A stretch of DNA of 64,000 nucleotides, taken from positions 26,564 through 90,563 of the forward strand of contig NZ_JABCQI010000011.1 of the NCBI RefSeq assembly GCF_015244745.1, given 5' to 3'. Positions 25,723-34,627 of the stretch are shown here, in pieces; the stretch's first letter is position 1; each line of letters starts with the position of its first letter. Origin of the DNA: Gluconobacter cadivus. Its GTDB lineage: Bacteria > Pseudomonadota > Alphaproteobacteria > Acetobacterales > Acetobacteraceae. A program made the translations under genes and the position numbers. The notes beneath the pieces were generated by a model that worked only from the letters and a program-made list of their open reading frames with translations, did not search any database and was not told the DNA's origin.

Positions 25723-28227
25723 TTGCATTATCAAAAAGCCGCAGAGACAGGAAATGCTGCGTCCATGTGTCCATCAGGATTTTTAAAGACCCCTCTTGTT
25801 GCATCGGTTCTTATACTTGGTGGCACAACTGCCCTGAGTGCGGCTGTGTGCGGAACGGCTCTGGCGCAGATTGAAGCAGGGCAATCAAAATCACGTTTCG
25901 ATATTTCAGCAGGCTCCCTGTCAGATGCGCTGGTTGCTTTCAGTGCGCAATCCCATCTTCAGATCACGTCACAGGCCCCCGCGCTGTCAGGGCATCGCAC
26001 AAACGGTCTGCATGGCAGTTTTACGCCGGATGAAGCGCTGGGACATCTCCTGTTGGGAAGTGGTCTGTCCTGGCGGCCAGCAGGATCTTCCGCCGTACAG
26101 ATCATTCCTGCGACCCGGTCGGCTTCGATCACACTGGGCCCCGTCCGGGTTGGAGGGACTGCTGCCCGGATGTCCAATCCTCAGGCAGCTTATGGTCCGG
26201 GCGAGGGATTTTTTGTAAGTCACTCGACTGCGGCCACTAAAACCGATACGCCCATCGTCGACATTCCTCAGTCCGTTTACGTGATTGGACGACAACAGAT
26301 GGATGATCTTCAGCCACTCAATGTGGCCGAAGTTCTGCGTTATATGCCCGGAATTACGGACCCGATGGGAGGGAGCGGAATACCGTCGATCAATTCGCAC
26401 GATATTTATCAGCGCGGATTTCAAAGTGATACATTCGTGGACGGTTTGATGACGGGCGTGTCGCCTTCTACCGTGGAGCCGTTCATGCTTGACCGGGTGG
26501 AAGCCATGAGCGGTCCCGCGTCAGTGATGTACGGACAGGCGGCGCCGGGCGGGATCATCAATGAAGACCTCAAGCGACCAACCGAACAGGCACAGCATCA
26601 GTTCAATGTGGGTTTCGGTAGTTATGGACGCTATGAAGGCCAGTTTGATACCAGCGGCCCACTGACAAAAGACGGCCAACTCCTTTACCGTATCGTCGCC
26701 GTCGGAAATACACAGGGCGATCAGGTTCAGTACGTGAAATATCAGAGAGTGGTCGTTCAGCCAGCTTTGACCTGGAATATCGATGAAAATACGAAACTCA
26801 CACTGATTGGGCAGTATAATTATACACCTTCACTGAGATATGCCGCCGGCGGACCGGCAATCGGGTCTCTCTTTCCCCAGAAATATGGACGATACAGCCC
26901 AACGATTGATACTGGCGATCCGGGGTTCGACAGGTCTTATGACAAGAGCCATCTGTTCGAATATATTTTCTCGCATAAGTTCAACCGTCATTTGCAGTTC
27001 AGCCAGAATTTTCGGTACGAGTATGACGACAGTTACTTCGCCCAACTCTTCAGTAATGGACTGGTTGCTGGTACGTCCGACATGAAGCGTTATGCGCTCG
27101 TTGATCACTTTAAAGGATGGGCCGCTTTACTCGATTCACATCTTCAGGGTGATTATGATACGGGTCGGGTTCACCATACTCTTCTGGTTGGCGTGGACTA
27201 CAGGGATCAGCCCGACTCAGGAACGTACGCATTCGATTTTTCCACCGTTCCAACACTAAACCTGCTGAGTCCGAAATATTATCAATATAACTACAGCGAT
27301 TTTATAAAACAGACCGGCAACAAATGGGATACCGAGAACGACTCCCTATCCCAGACAGGTGTCTATTTTCAGGACCAGATGAAATGGAAAGGCCTCAATG
27401 TCATGATTGGTGGCCGTCAGGACTGGGACGATTATTATAGTACGTTCAAGAAGGCTTTTACGTGGCATGTCGGTGTTTCGTACAAGACAGATTTCGGGCT
27501 TTCTCCCTATTTCTCTTATGCAACTTCATTCTTCCCACAAACATCCAACGTCTATGGAAAGGGAATTGCTGATCCCCTTGAAGGCAAGCAGTGGGAGGTA
27601 GGTTTGAAATATCAGCCAACCAACACGAAAATGCTGTTCACTGCGGCTGCGTATGATCTGCGGGAAAACAATGTTCTGGAAAGTGATCCAGATCATCAGA
27701 ACTTTTCTCTTGAAATCGGACAGGTCCGGGCGAGGGGCGTTGAACTTTCAGCAAACGTCAATATTACACAAGGGCTGAATCTGAACGCTAATTATACATA
27801 TATGTCTATATATAACAGCCGTACGACACTGACTTCGACGGACATCAACGGAAAAACGGTTTCGCTGCAGGGTAAGGCTCCCACCGAACTTCCCCGGAAT
27901 ACCGTTAATCTCTTTGTCGATTATAAATTTCAGAAAAATTCCCTGAACGGCATTTTCGATGGCTTATCGTTGAATGCGGGCATGAGATATGTCGGCTTTT
28001 CCATGGGGGACGAAGCCAATTCCTTTCATGTTCCCGCCTACACGGTGTTTGATGGGGGCGTGAGTTACGATTTTGGGACGTTAAGCAGGCGTCTCAAAGG
28101 ACTTAATATGCGGGCAAGTCTCGTCAATGGTTTCAACAAACAATATGTAGTGGAATGTTCGTCGAGCAAATCCTGTTCATGGGGGCAGCTTCGCCGGGTA
28201 ACGGGGCAGATCGGATATCGTTGGTAA
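25723..28227 (+). CDS. TonB-dependent siderophore receptor with STN signalling domain (system 1)
   Basis: 834 residues. Signal peptide ends in ALA about residue 48. The STN domain (57-130; FDISAGSLSDALVAFSAQSH, PDEALGHLLLGSGLSWRP) contacts FecR. The linker motif LGPVRVGG (138-145) probably includes the TonB box. The plug (IPQSVYVIGRQQMDDLQPLN, VEAMSGPASVMYGQAAPGG) and barrel end in GYRW. The start is TTG; an ATG at 25765 is an alternative. It follows fecI and fecR on the same strand, so it both transports a ferric siderophore and switches on its own genes. It is paralogous to the receptor at 28306-30840 and converges on it. Confidence 0.93.
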   Translation: MHYQKAAETGNAASMCPSGFLKTPLVASVLILGGTTALSAAVCGTALAQIEAGQSKSRFDISAGSLSDALVAFSAQSHLQITSQAPALSGHRTNGLHGSFTPDEALGHLLLGSGLSWRPAGSSAVQIIPATRSASITLGPVRVGGTAARMSNPQAAYGPGEGFFVSHSTAATKTDTPIVDIPQSVYVIGRQQMDDLQPLNVAEVLRYMPGITDPMGGSGIPSINSHDIYQRGFQSDTFVDGLMTGVSPSTVEPFMLDRVEAMSGPASVMYGQAAPGGIINEDLKRPTEQAQHQFNVGFGSYGRYEGQFDTSGPLTKDGQLLYRIVAVGNTQGDQVQYVKYQRVVVQPALTWNIDENTKLTLIGQYNYTPSLRYAAGGPAIGSLFPQKYGRYSPTIDTGDPGFDRSYDKSHLFEYIFSHKFNRHLQFSQNFRYEYDDSYFAQLFSNGLVAGTSDMKRYALVDHFKGWAALLDSHLQGDYDTGRVHHTLLVGVDYRDQPDSGTYAFDFSTVPTLNLLSPKYYQYNYSDFIKQTGNKWDTENDSLSQTGVYFQDQMKWKGLNVMIGGRQDWDDYYSTFKKAFTWHVGVSYKTDFGLSPYFSYATSFFPQTSNVYGKGIADPLEGKQWEVGLKYQPTNTKMLFTAAAYDLRENNVLESDPDHQNFSLEIGQVRARGVELSANVNITQGLNLNANYTYMSIYNSRTTLTSTDINGKTVSLQGKAPTELPRNTVNLFVDYKFQKNSLNGIFDGLSLNAGMRYVGFSMGDEANSFHVPAYTVFDGGVSYDFGTLSRRLKGLNMRASLVNGFNKQYVVECSSSKSCSWGQLRRVTGQIGYRW

Positions 28228-28238
28228 CTCTGTAGCGT

Positions 28239-28280
28239 TTGAAAGCCCACCACCCAGAGAGGCAGTGGGCAATGTTTCAA
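28239..28280. terminator. Probable bidirectional terminator between convergent receptors
   Basis: TTGAAA (28239-28244) plus GCCCAC (28245-28250) pair with GTGGGC (28265-28270) and TTTCAA (28275-28280), giving a two-part stem with a small internal loop. It lies in the 78-bp gap between the two convergent receptor genes. No long T-run is present, so efficiency is uncertain. Confidence 0.5.
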
Positions 28281-28305
28281 GGCCAGCAGGGGCTACGGCA
28301 ATGGA

Positions 28306-30840
28306 TTACCAACGATATCCTATGAGCCCGAAAATTCGGCGCTGTTCACCGTACTGGCAGGTATCTAAACCACCGCATGATGTATAGGTTTTGTTTGTGG
28401 AATTTGTCATACTCAGCCGGACATGTAACCCTTTTAACGATGGGAATGTCTGAGCGAAATTATAATTCAGACCGCTATCGAACAAGACATAGGCTGGATT
28501 GCGGAAGGAGTTGGCTTCGTCGCCCCACGCAGAACCAATATAGCGCACACCGAAATTTATCGACAGCCCCGGTGCAAGAGATGTCGGAAAGCGATAGTCG
28601 ATGAAGACTGATGCAGTATGTTTCGGTTGATAAACAAGCGTCCTGTGGAGCAGTGATACTGTCTCACCCCCGATCGTATCAGCTGTCAGGTCTGTTTTTG
28701 AGTTGACTGGTCGCGAATAACTATAGCTGGCTGTCAGATCCAGCCCTTCTGCCAGATTGGCATTTGCAGAAAGCTCGACACCGCGTGAACGAACCTGTCC
28801 GATTTCAAGATCGTAATTCGGAAAATCAGGATCGCTGACCAGAACATTATTTTCTTTTACGTCATAATAAGCCGCAGTGAAAAATGTCTGTATATGAGGG
28901 ATCTGGTATTTCAGCCCAGCTTCCCATTGATGCCCGTTAAGCGGATCGGCCTGCCTGAGAACCTGATGGTTATAGATAGATCCTGTCTGCGGCATGAAGG
29001 ATGTCGAATAGTTGAAATATGGTGCCAGGCCGATACTTGAAACATAGTTAATGCCAGCATTCCATGTGAATGGGCGATTAAATATATGTCTTGCTCCATA
29101 AGAATTCCAGTCCTGCCGCCCAGCCAGCGTGAGGTAGAATTTGCGCCATTTGATCTGGTCCTGAAAATATATGGCATATTGGGAATACTGATAATGATAA
29201 TGTGTGAATTTTCCCTGTGTTGCTGAAATATAGTCGCTCATTGTGTATTGATTGTATTTCGGGTCCGTGATGCTGATGGATGGAACATTCCCGAAGGAAA
29301 ATTTACTTCTCCCGTCTTCAGCCTGTGTCCGGTAGTCCACACCGACAAGCAGGTTGTGCCTTACCTGGCCCGTGGAAATTTTGTAGCTCAGGTTGCTGGT
29401 CATCTGGACGGAGCGTCCATTATTATTGTTGTTACAGGTTGCATAGCGACTGATCGTTTTATTTGCGAGATCAACAGTATCCAGCTGAAGATTGCAGTGA
29501 CTGTCTGCCTGACCATCGTACCGGACAGTACTGTTGAATTGCATATTTTGGGAAAAATCGTGATGTAGGAGAACTTCTCCCAGATATTCTCTGTCCCAAT
29601 TGCGATCAAAAGATGGGTCGCCATAATATCGGTTAACAGGAATATGCCCTAGAGGACTGCTGAGGGCACTTCCATAAGCAGGAACATAAGCACCAGAAAT
29701 GGTCTGAGGAGAATAAGCGAACTGTCCAATCAGAGTGATGCTGGTTCTGTCATCGATTTTCCATTCCAGGTCACCCTGAATGGCAACGCGCTTGTAGTGC
29801 TGGTAATCGACCTGCGAGCCCTGTGTATTGCCGAGGGCGACAACTCGGTAGAGGACGTTGCGTTTTTTGTTAAGCGGGCCACCGAAATCGAGTTGTCCTT
29901 CATAGCGGCCATAATTGCCGAACCCGACATTAACCTCATGGCGGGCCGTGGTCGTCGGGCGTTTCAGGGTCATATTGATAAGACCCCCGGGTGTGGACTG
30001 GCCATACATGACTGAAGACGGTCCGCTCAGGGCTTCGATCCGATCGAGGAAAAACGGATCTGTAACGGAAGTACCGTTCAGGAGGCCATCTACGAAGGTA
30101 TAGGATTCAAATCCGCGCTGATGCACGGGCTGGAATGTATCGCTTGAAGGGGAACTTGAGAGAACGTTCCCCGGAGAGGTAACGACGCCAGGTGTGTAGC
30201 GCAGGGCTTCGGCAATACTCTGTGGCTGAAGATCATCCATCTGTTTTCTGGTGACGACATAGATCGATTTTGGAGTTTCGATCATGGCAGTGTCGGTTCG
30301 GGTCGCTGATGCGCTTCGGGTTGCGACCAGCCCAACGCCCGGTCCATATGCTGACTGGGGATCAGAATTCCTGGAGACACGGCCGCCAACCCTGACAGGT
30401 CCGAGTCTGATAGCGGAAACAGCAGAAGCCTTCTGGATGACGATGGTGTCTTGCTGTGCGCGCCGGTAATTTAATCCATTTGCAGAGAGAAGCTGCTGCA
30501 GGGCAGCAGATGCGTCCTTTGCCCCTATAACGGGCTGTGACGTTTTTCCGGAAGTCAGAGCTGGATCGTATGTGATCTGAAGCCCCGCTTTTTTACCCAG
30601 AACTTCCAGAGCCTTATCCAGAGGCATCGCCGGGATCGTGTATGACTGAGACTGGGAAAGCTGAAGCGGGGCGGCGAGTGCTCCGGTGGATACCCCCAGT
30701 GTTCCAGTCACGCCCGCAAATATCAGGATAGATCGGATGGAGAGGGATGAAGATTTTTCGAAACTCCGTTCAGTGAGCGGATTTTCACAGGGCTTCGTCG
30801 GTTTCAAGAGTGTGGCGTCCTTGTTAAGAATGCATCGCAT
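28306..30840 (-). CDS. TonB-dependent siderophore receptor with STN signalling domain (system 2)
   Basis: 844 residues. Signal peptide ends near residue 57 (GALA). The STN domain (65-137; YTIPAMPLDKALEVLGKKAG, ASAALQQLLSANGLNYRR) is followed by LGPVRVGG (146-153), shared with its paralogue across the gap. Plug: ETPKSIYVVTRKQMDDLQPQ, SIAEALRYTPGVVT, IEALSGPSSVMYGQSTPGG. The barrel ends in IGYRW. It lies 49 bp after the fecR-like gene on the same strand, completing a second FecI-FecR-receptor system. The extracellular parts of the two receptors differ more than the plugs, which suggests different siderophores. Confidence 0.93.
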   Translation of the reverse strand: MRCILNKDATLLKPTKPCENPLTERSFEKSSSLSIRSILIFAGVTGTLGVSTGALAAPLQLSQSQSYTIPAMPLDKALEVLGKKAGLQITYDPALTSGKTSQPVIGAKDASAALQQLLSANGLNYRRAQQDTIVIQKASAVSAIRLGPVRVGGRVSRNSDPQSAYGPGVGLVATRSASATRTDTAMIETPKSIYVVTRKQMDDLQPQSIAEALRYTPGVVTSPGNVLSSSPSSDTFQPVHQRGFESYTFVDGLLNGTSVTDPFFLDRIEALSGPSSVMYGQSTPGGLINMTLKRPTTTARHEVNVGFGNYGRYEGQLDFGGPLNKKRNVLYRVVALGNTQGSQVDYQHYKRVAIQGDLEWKIDDRTSITLIGQFAYSPQTISGAYVPAYGSALSSPLGHIPVNRYYGDPSFDRNWDREYLGEVLLHHDFSQNMQFNSTVRYDGQADSHCNLQLDTVDLANKTISRYATCNNNNNGRSVQMTSNLSYKISTGQVRHNLLVGVDYRTQAEDGRSKFSFGNVPSISITDPKYNQYTMSDYISATQGKFTHYHYQYSQYAIYFQDQIKWRKFYLTLAGRQDWNSYGARHIFNRPFTWNAGINYVSSIGLAPYFNYSTSFMPQTGSIYNHQVLRQADPLNGHQWEAGLKYQIPHIQTFFTAAYYDVKENNVLVSDPDFPNYDLEIGQVRSRGVELSANANLAEGLDLTASYSYSRPVNSKTDLTADTIGGETVSLLHRTLVYQPKHTASVFIDYRFPTSLAPGLSINFGVRYIGSAWGDEANSFRNPAYVLFDSGLNYNFAQTFPSLKGLHVRLSMTNSTNKTYTSCGGLDTCQYGEQRRIFGLIGYRW

Positions 30841-30889
30841 TTACAATAAGGACGGATGGCGGTAAGAATTTTTAAGAGGGCGGCCGGAA

Positions 30890-31903
30890 TTAATTCAGCA
30901 AATCATGTGCCGAAGCGGGCACGACAATCATAAAGTGGGTTCCGAGCCTGTGTACGGTTCCCCCTGCTGGCATCAGAACAGCGCGCAGGGCGGCGGGGAT
31001 ATCGTGGAGATTATAAAGCCCTCCAATCCGATGCAGTTTTCGTTCTGGGAATGGTGTAAGAATGAAGCCTGGATAATAGCGTCTCAGGGTGGCGATCACA
31101 TGATCGCTGGTATCATTTTCAACAACCAGTGTTCCGTCCCGCCATGCCCCGATACAATCAGGATCGACTGTTGTACGGGAGATTCTGCCGCTTTGCAGAT
31201 CAAGCGCCAGTTCATCTCCCGGACCCAGTCGTGTCTCTGGAAGGCTTGGCTTCATTTGCCAGGAAACTCCAACACGTCCGTCCTGAACGTCAACCCGAAT
31301 TTGTGTAGAATCCATTCGGATATCAAAGCGCGTACCGATGTCGCGGGCCTGCAGGATGCCGGCCTTTACCTGAAAAGGGCGACGAGGATCATGTCGGACA
31401 TCGAATAAGGCTTCTCCGGCAAGGAGTGTGACATTCCGTCGTTCAGCGCTGTAATGAACGGCAATTGCAGTGTGGCCTCCCAGTGTGACGACGCTGCCAT
31501 CGGATAGAACGATCCGGCTGTTCTGGCCGACCGCTGTCTTATGATCTGCCATGGCCGCGGTCTGGATTGCAGGGAACCCAAGCCAGAGTCCTGCGCAGGC
31601 CGCAGCGGCAAGGGCGATGGGCAGGCTTTTGGCCAGCATTCTGCTGCGGTGGATTTTTTTGAGCGGTTTCCGGCTTTCTGCTGGCAGGGAAACGTGAGCA
31701 AAAGCTGGCGTGGTCTGTCCAGTCAGGCTCCAGGTGTGGAGTGTTTCGCGCCAGGCTTGGGCGTGAAGGGGAGAGGCCGCATGCCAGGCGGCAAAATCCT
31801 GTTTCAGGATGTCATTATCTGGATCGTCCGTCAGAACAATCGCCCAGAGGTTGGCTTCTGATCTGATCTGCTCAGAAAGAGGGATATCCGGAATCTGTTT
31901 CAT
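30890..31903 (-). CDS. FecR-type anti-sigma/sigma regulator (system 2)
   Basis: 337 residues from the ATG at 31903, which has GAGGAGAG at good spacing. N-terminal sigma-binding domain (about 10-58; NLWAIVLTDDPDN, FAAWHAASPLHAQAWRETL), one membrane helix (about 91-110) and a periplasmic FecR domain (about 120-215; RIVLSDGSVVTLGGHTAIAV, GEALFDVRHDPRRPFQVKAG) followed by the STN-contacting C-terminus. The fecI-like gene lies 71 bp upstream and the receptor 49 bp downstream, all on the minus strand. Confidence 0.92.
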   Translation of the reverse strand: MKQIPDIPLSEQIRSEANLWAIVLTDDPDNDILKQDFAAWHAASPLHAQAWRETLHTWSLTGQTTPAFAHVSLPAESRKPLKKIHRSRMLAKSLPIALAAAACAGLWLGFPAIQTAAMADHKTAVGQNSRIVLSDGSVVTLGGHTAIAVHYSAERRNVTLLAGEALFDVRHDPRRPFQVKAGILQARDIGTRFDIRMDSTQIRVDVQDGRVGVSWQMKPSLPETRLGPGDELALDLQSGRISRTTVDPDCIGAWRDGTLVVENDTSDHVIATLRRYYPGFILTPFPERKLHRIGGLYNLHDIPAALRAVLMPAGGTVHRLGTHFMIVVPASAHDLLN

Positions 31904-31974
31904 GGTTCGTCGGCTCTCCTCTTCGCTCGAATGGAGGTTATCGAGCACGGGGAGCGCATATTGATGTCAGTCAT

Positions 31975-32499
31975 TCAGGTGCGGGGATCGGCAGAATCAA
32001 GAACATTCTGGCATGCAAGAAGAGCATCGTTGATAAGTTGGGAGGCACGTACAACGGAAATATCGAGTGCTATCGCGATTTCCCTCAGTTTGAGGCCTTC
32101 AAATCGCTTCATCTCAAAAGCGCGCCGTGTGCGCGCGGGCAGGGCAGCCAGAGCCTGTTCCACAGCATCCAGTTCTTCTCGTCCTGAAGTATGGAGTTCT
32201 GGTGTCAGAGGATCGGCAAGGAGGATTTCCAGCCCCTGATCCGCAATGTCGGAAGTTTTGCGGATATTGCGTTGGCGCATGGTATCGATGGCAAGACGGC
32301 GAACAACCTGAAGGAAGTAAGCCAAGGGATGTCGGATCTCCAGCTCCGGTCGGTGGGTCAGCGCAATTTTGACAAAAGCGTCGTGAACAAGATCTTCGGC
32401 CTGCGCCCTGCATCCAACAATGGACGCAGCAAGATCTACGGACCGGTGCCTGTAACTGAGATAGGCATCTAGGACGCACTTGCTTTCATCTGCCGGCAC
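31975..32499 (-). CDS. ECF sigma factor, FecI type (system 2)
   Basis: 174 residues from the GTG at 32499, supported by AGGAAAG six bases upstream; a TTG at 32529 is the longer alternative. Region 2: YLSYRHRSVDLAASIVGC, AEDLVHDAFVKIALTH, LAYFLQVVRRLAIDTMRQ. Region 4: LPARTRRAFEMKRFEGLKLREIAIALDISVVRASQLINDA. It belongs to the iron-starvation sigma group. A near-perfect Fur box 53 bp upstream indicates repression by iron. It heads a fecI-fecR-receptor set that mirrors system 1. Confidence 0.93.
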   Translation of the reverse strand: MPADESKCVLDAYLSYRHRSVDLAASIVGCRAQAEDLVHDAFVKIALTHRPELEIRHPLAYFLQVVRRLAIDTMRQRNIRKTSDIADQGLEILLADPLTPELHTSGREELDAVEQALAALPARTRRAFEMKRFEGLKLREIAIALDISVVRASQLINDALLACQNVLDSADPRT

Positions 32500-32551
32500 G
32501 ACACGGTCTTTCCTGTCCGATCGGCACAAGGCTGCTGATTCGGGTTTTATA

Positions 32552-32570
32552 GATAATGATAATTATTATC
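32552..32570 (-). promoter_or_regulatory. Fur box of the second FecI gene
   Basis: GATAATGATAATTATTATC matches the classical 19-bp Fur dyad at 18 of 19 positions. It lies 53 bp upstream of the sigma factor start. This predicts Fur repression of fecI, fecR and possibly the receptor when iron is sufficient. Confidence 0.88.
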
Positions 32571-32688
32571 ATTCAAAACAGTAAAAGAAAACCCCGTTCT
32601 GTTTATAGTGCATAGGTCCTGTTGCTGTGTCGGGTAACTGCTCTGACTGTTGCCGAGCATCGTAAAATATAAGTGATTTTCAACGTTT

Positions 32689-34053
32689 TCATGATTTTTG
32701 CGGTCGGAAAAGAAAAACGGCGATACTTCCCAGGAAGACGGCATAATAAACAGAAGTTACGGCGTTTCCGGTCATGATATCGGGTTTGACGAGCCCCAAC
32801 AGAAGGATGATGGCAGTTCCGCTGATGCAGCCTGCGGTCCAGCCGGGAGTCAGTCGAGCCAGAATGGCGGTGGGGAGGCTGTCCCGGGAGAGGCCTGCTG
32901 CCTTTTCACGGCGGCGGCGGGCGTCGATCCAGAGCCGGTTGCCGGTATAGAACATGCCGGCTCCTGCAAGACCCAGAACGACATAACCCCATCGGATCGC
33001 GTTGCCGCCGAAACTGCCGAAATGCAGTGCGAAGAAAACCGTCAGGATGGCAAAGCCGGTTTTCTGATGACCGGGGAGGTAATCCGCGGACAGGATTTTG
33101 CCGCTGCGGGGATCGACCGTGGCGAAGCCTGCCGTGGGACCGCGCATGCTGTAGCGGCTGTCCTGCCCGCTGACACGCAGCATCATGCCGCCATGGCCCT
33201 GACTATAGGCCAGTGTGGTGGGGACGAAGCCCGGGGCCTGTGTTCCGAGAGACGTCACGAGTGCGGTCGGGGTGAGGAGCGGTGCGTCGGGGTGTTGGTC
33301 CGCCGTGATGGGATGAGGCCTTGTATGCGTCGGAAGATGCTGGGAGGCATGGGATGTGCCGAAAACGCGGCTTTGCACTGCGAAAATGGGGTCATGGAAT
33401 GCGAAGACCACCGAGGTCAGGGCCATGACGATGTGAAAGGGCAGCGAAAAGAAGCCCAGCAGATTGTGCAGGTCCAGCCAGAGTTTGCGCGGCCCCTCGC
33501 GGAAGCGGAAGGCGAACAGGTTGCGGGCCAGTGTGGGCAGGAACAGCAGCATGCCTGAGATCAGGGCTATGCCATAGAGCAGCGCGATGATGCCCATGAA
33601 CGGTCGGCTGATTGCATGGGGCAGGGGGATGCCCAGTTCCTGATGCAGCATGTCGATGAAATGCGCGACCGGGGTGATGGCCTGCTGACGGACGACCAGC
33701 GCGCCGTCTGGGGCCAGCGTTGCGACGAACATCGGCCCTGCGTCGTGGCCGTGGGGCGGGTGTACAGGCCATGCCACGCGGCCAGGAATGCTGCGGTCCG
33801 GGGCTAGCAGGATTGTGTAGGTCTGCCGCGCCTGCGGATAGGCGCTAAAGATTTTTTCGAGCAGGTCTGGTGTCCGGGACAAGGGCAGCGGGGGCGGCAT
33901 GTCGAGTTGAGGTGAGGTCAGGTTCTGGAGGGGCTGTTCGAACATGCTGATCGCACCGGCGAAGAACGCCACGAACAGAAGCAGCCCGACACAGATCCCG
34001 ACCCAGCTATGGACTTCGCGGTAGACGCGCAGGATATCGGAACGGATTTTCAT
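32689..34053 (-). CDS. PepSY-associated membrane protein of siderophore receptor operon
   Basis: 454 residues from ATG 34053; the codon overlaps the stop of the preceding gene (TGATG). Helices: VGICVGLLLFVAFFAGAISM near the N-terminus, FMGIIALLYGIALISGMLLF, LHNLLGFFSLPFHIVMALTS, WGYVVLGLAGAGMFYTGN, and two at the C-terminus (ISGTAIILLLGL, YYAVFLGSIAVFLF). His residues at helix ends (REVHSW, MLHQELG, LDLHNLLG, ALHFGSFGG) fit the PepSY_TM group linked to ferric-siderophore reduction or heme binding. It is the last gene of the receptor - DUF3325-like - DUF3649-like - PepSY operon. Confidence 0.88.
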   Translation of the reverse strand: MKIRSDILRVYREVHSWVGICVGLLLFVAFFAGAISMFEQPLQNLTSPQLDMPPPLPLSRTPDLLEKIFSAYPQARQTYTILLAPDRSIPGRVAWPVHPPHGHDAGPMFVATLAPDGALVVRQQAITPVAHFIDMLHQELGIPLPHAISRPFMGIIALLYGIALISGMLLFLPTLARNLFAFRFREGPRKLWLDLHNLLGFFSLPFHIVMALTSVVFAFHDPIFAVQSRVFGTSHASQHLPTHTRPHPITADQHPDAPLLTPTALVTSLGTQAPGFVPTTLAYSQGHGGMMLRVSGQDSRYSMRGPTAGFATVDPRSGKILSADYLPGHQKTGFAILTVFFALHFGSFGGNAIRWGYVVLGLAGAGMFYTGNRLWIDARRRREKAAGLSRDSLPTAILARLTPGWTAGCISGTAIILLLGLVKPDIMTGNAVTSVYYAVFLGSIAVFLFRPQKS

Positions 34054-34352
34054 CAGGATAATGCTCTCAGGAGCAGAAAGAGACCCCAGAGGACAACGCA
34101 GCCCCCGCCCAGCACTGCCCAGGCCCGGCGACCTGTGGGGAACAGGAAGCAGGTTCCCAGCACCAGAACCCACAGAATGGCTGTCAGCCACATCAGGGCT
34201 TGAGCGGAGAGGCTTCTGGGGTCACCATTTGTGCCAATGAGGCGTCCGAGGACGGCCATGATGGCGAATGTCATGCCACCGCCCGCGAGGATGGCGGCGG
34301 AGACTTTCGCGACCCAGTGCCGGTTGTCGAGAGTTTGCGGCAGGCGCGTCAT
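34053..34352 (-). CDS. DUF3649-like small membrane protein
   Basis: 99 residues, about three membrane helices (AKVSAAILAGGGMTFAIMAV, ALMWLTAILWVLVLGTCFLF, AWAVLGGGCVVLWGLFLLL). Size, helix pattern and place between a receptor-linked small protein and a PepSY gene fit the DUF3649 family of iron-uptake accessory proteins. The start at 34352 overlaps the previous stop (ATGA), and its own stop overlaps the PepSY start. Function is not established. Confidence 0.75.
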   Translation of the reverse strand: MTRLPQTLDNRHWVAKVSAAILAGGGMTFAIMAVLGRLIGTNGDPRSLSAQALMWLTAILWVLVLGTCFLFPTGRRAWAVLGGGCVVLWGLFLLLRALS

Positions 34353-34627
34353 GGTCGGGACCTGCCAGCGAGGAGAGATGCGCCCAGTGGCAGCAGGCAC
34401 CAGACGATCATGAGCAGGGTCATGCCCATCAGGCAGGCGGTGCAGAAACTCGTTGTGGTTGTCAGGATGATTGTTCCGGCAAGCACAGACCCGACCCCGA
34501 GCAGAATCGAAACATTGCCTTGCAGGGGGCGGTTCAGGAGTTTCTGGTTGGCGGAACATGCATAGAGCAGTGCTCCGCCCCCTGCGATGAACAGGGTTGC
34601 GAGAGCGTAGGACAGGGCCGGACTCAC
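34349..34627 (-). CDS. DUF3325-like small membrane protein
   Basis: 92 residues from GTG 34627, which overlaps the receptor stop (GTGA). Three helices (LSYALATLFIAGGGALLYAC, VSILLGVGSVLAGTIILTT, CLMGMTLLMIVWCLLPLGA). The short motif LLYACSANQKLL after the first helix and the gene order receptor - this - DUF3649 - PepSY fit the DUF3325 family seen in siderophore operons. It is a likely inner-membrane accessory of siderophore handling; no biochemical role is known to me. Confidence 0.75.
   Translation of the reverse strand: MSPALSYALATLFIAGGGALLYACSANQKLLNRPLQGNVSILLGVGSVLAGTIILTTTTSFCTACLMGMTLLMIVWCLLPLGASLLAGRSRP

Noticed and set aside
32698..33558. Rightward frame of 286 codons opposite the PepSY gene
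   Set aside because: Antisense shadow of a PepSY membrane protein with clear helices.
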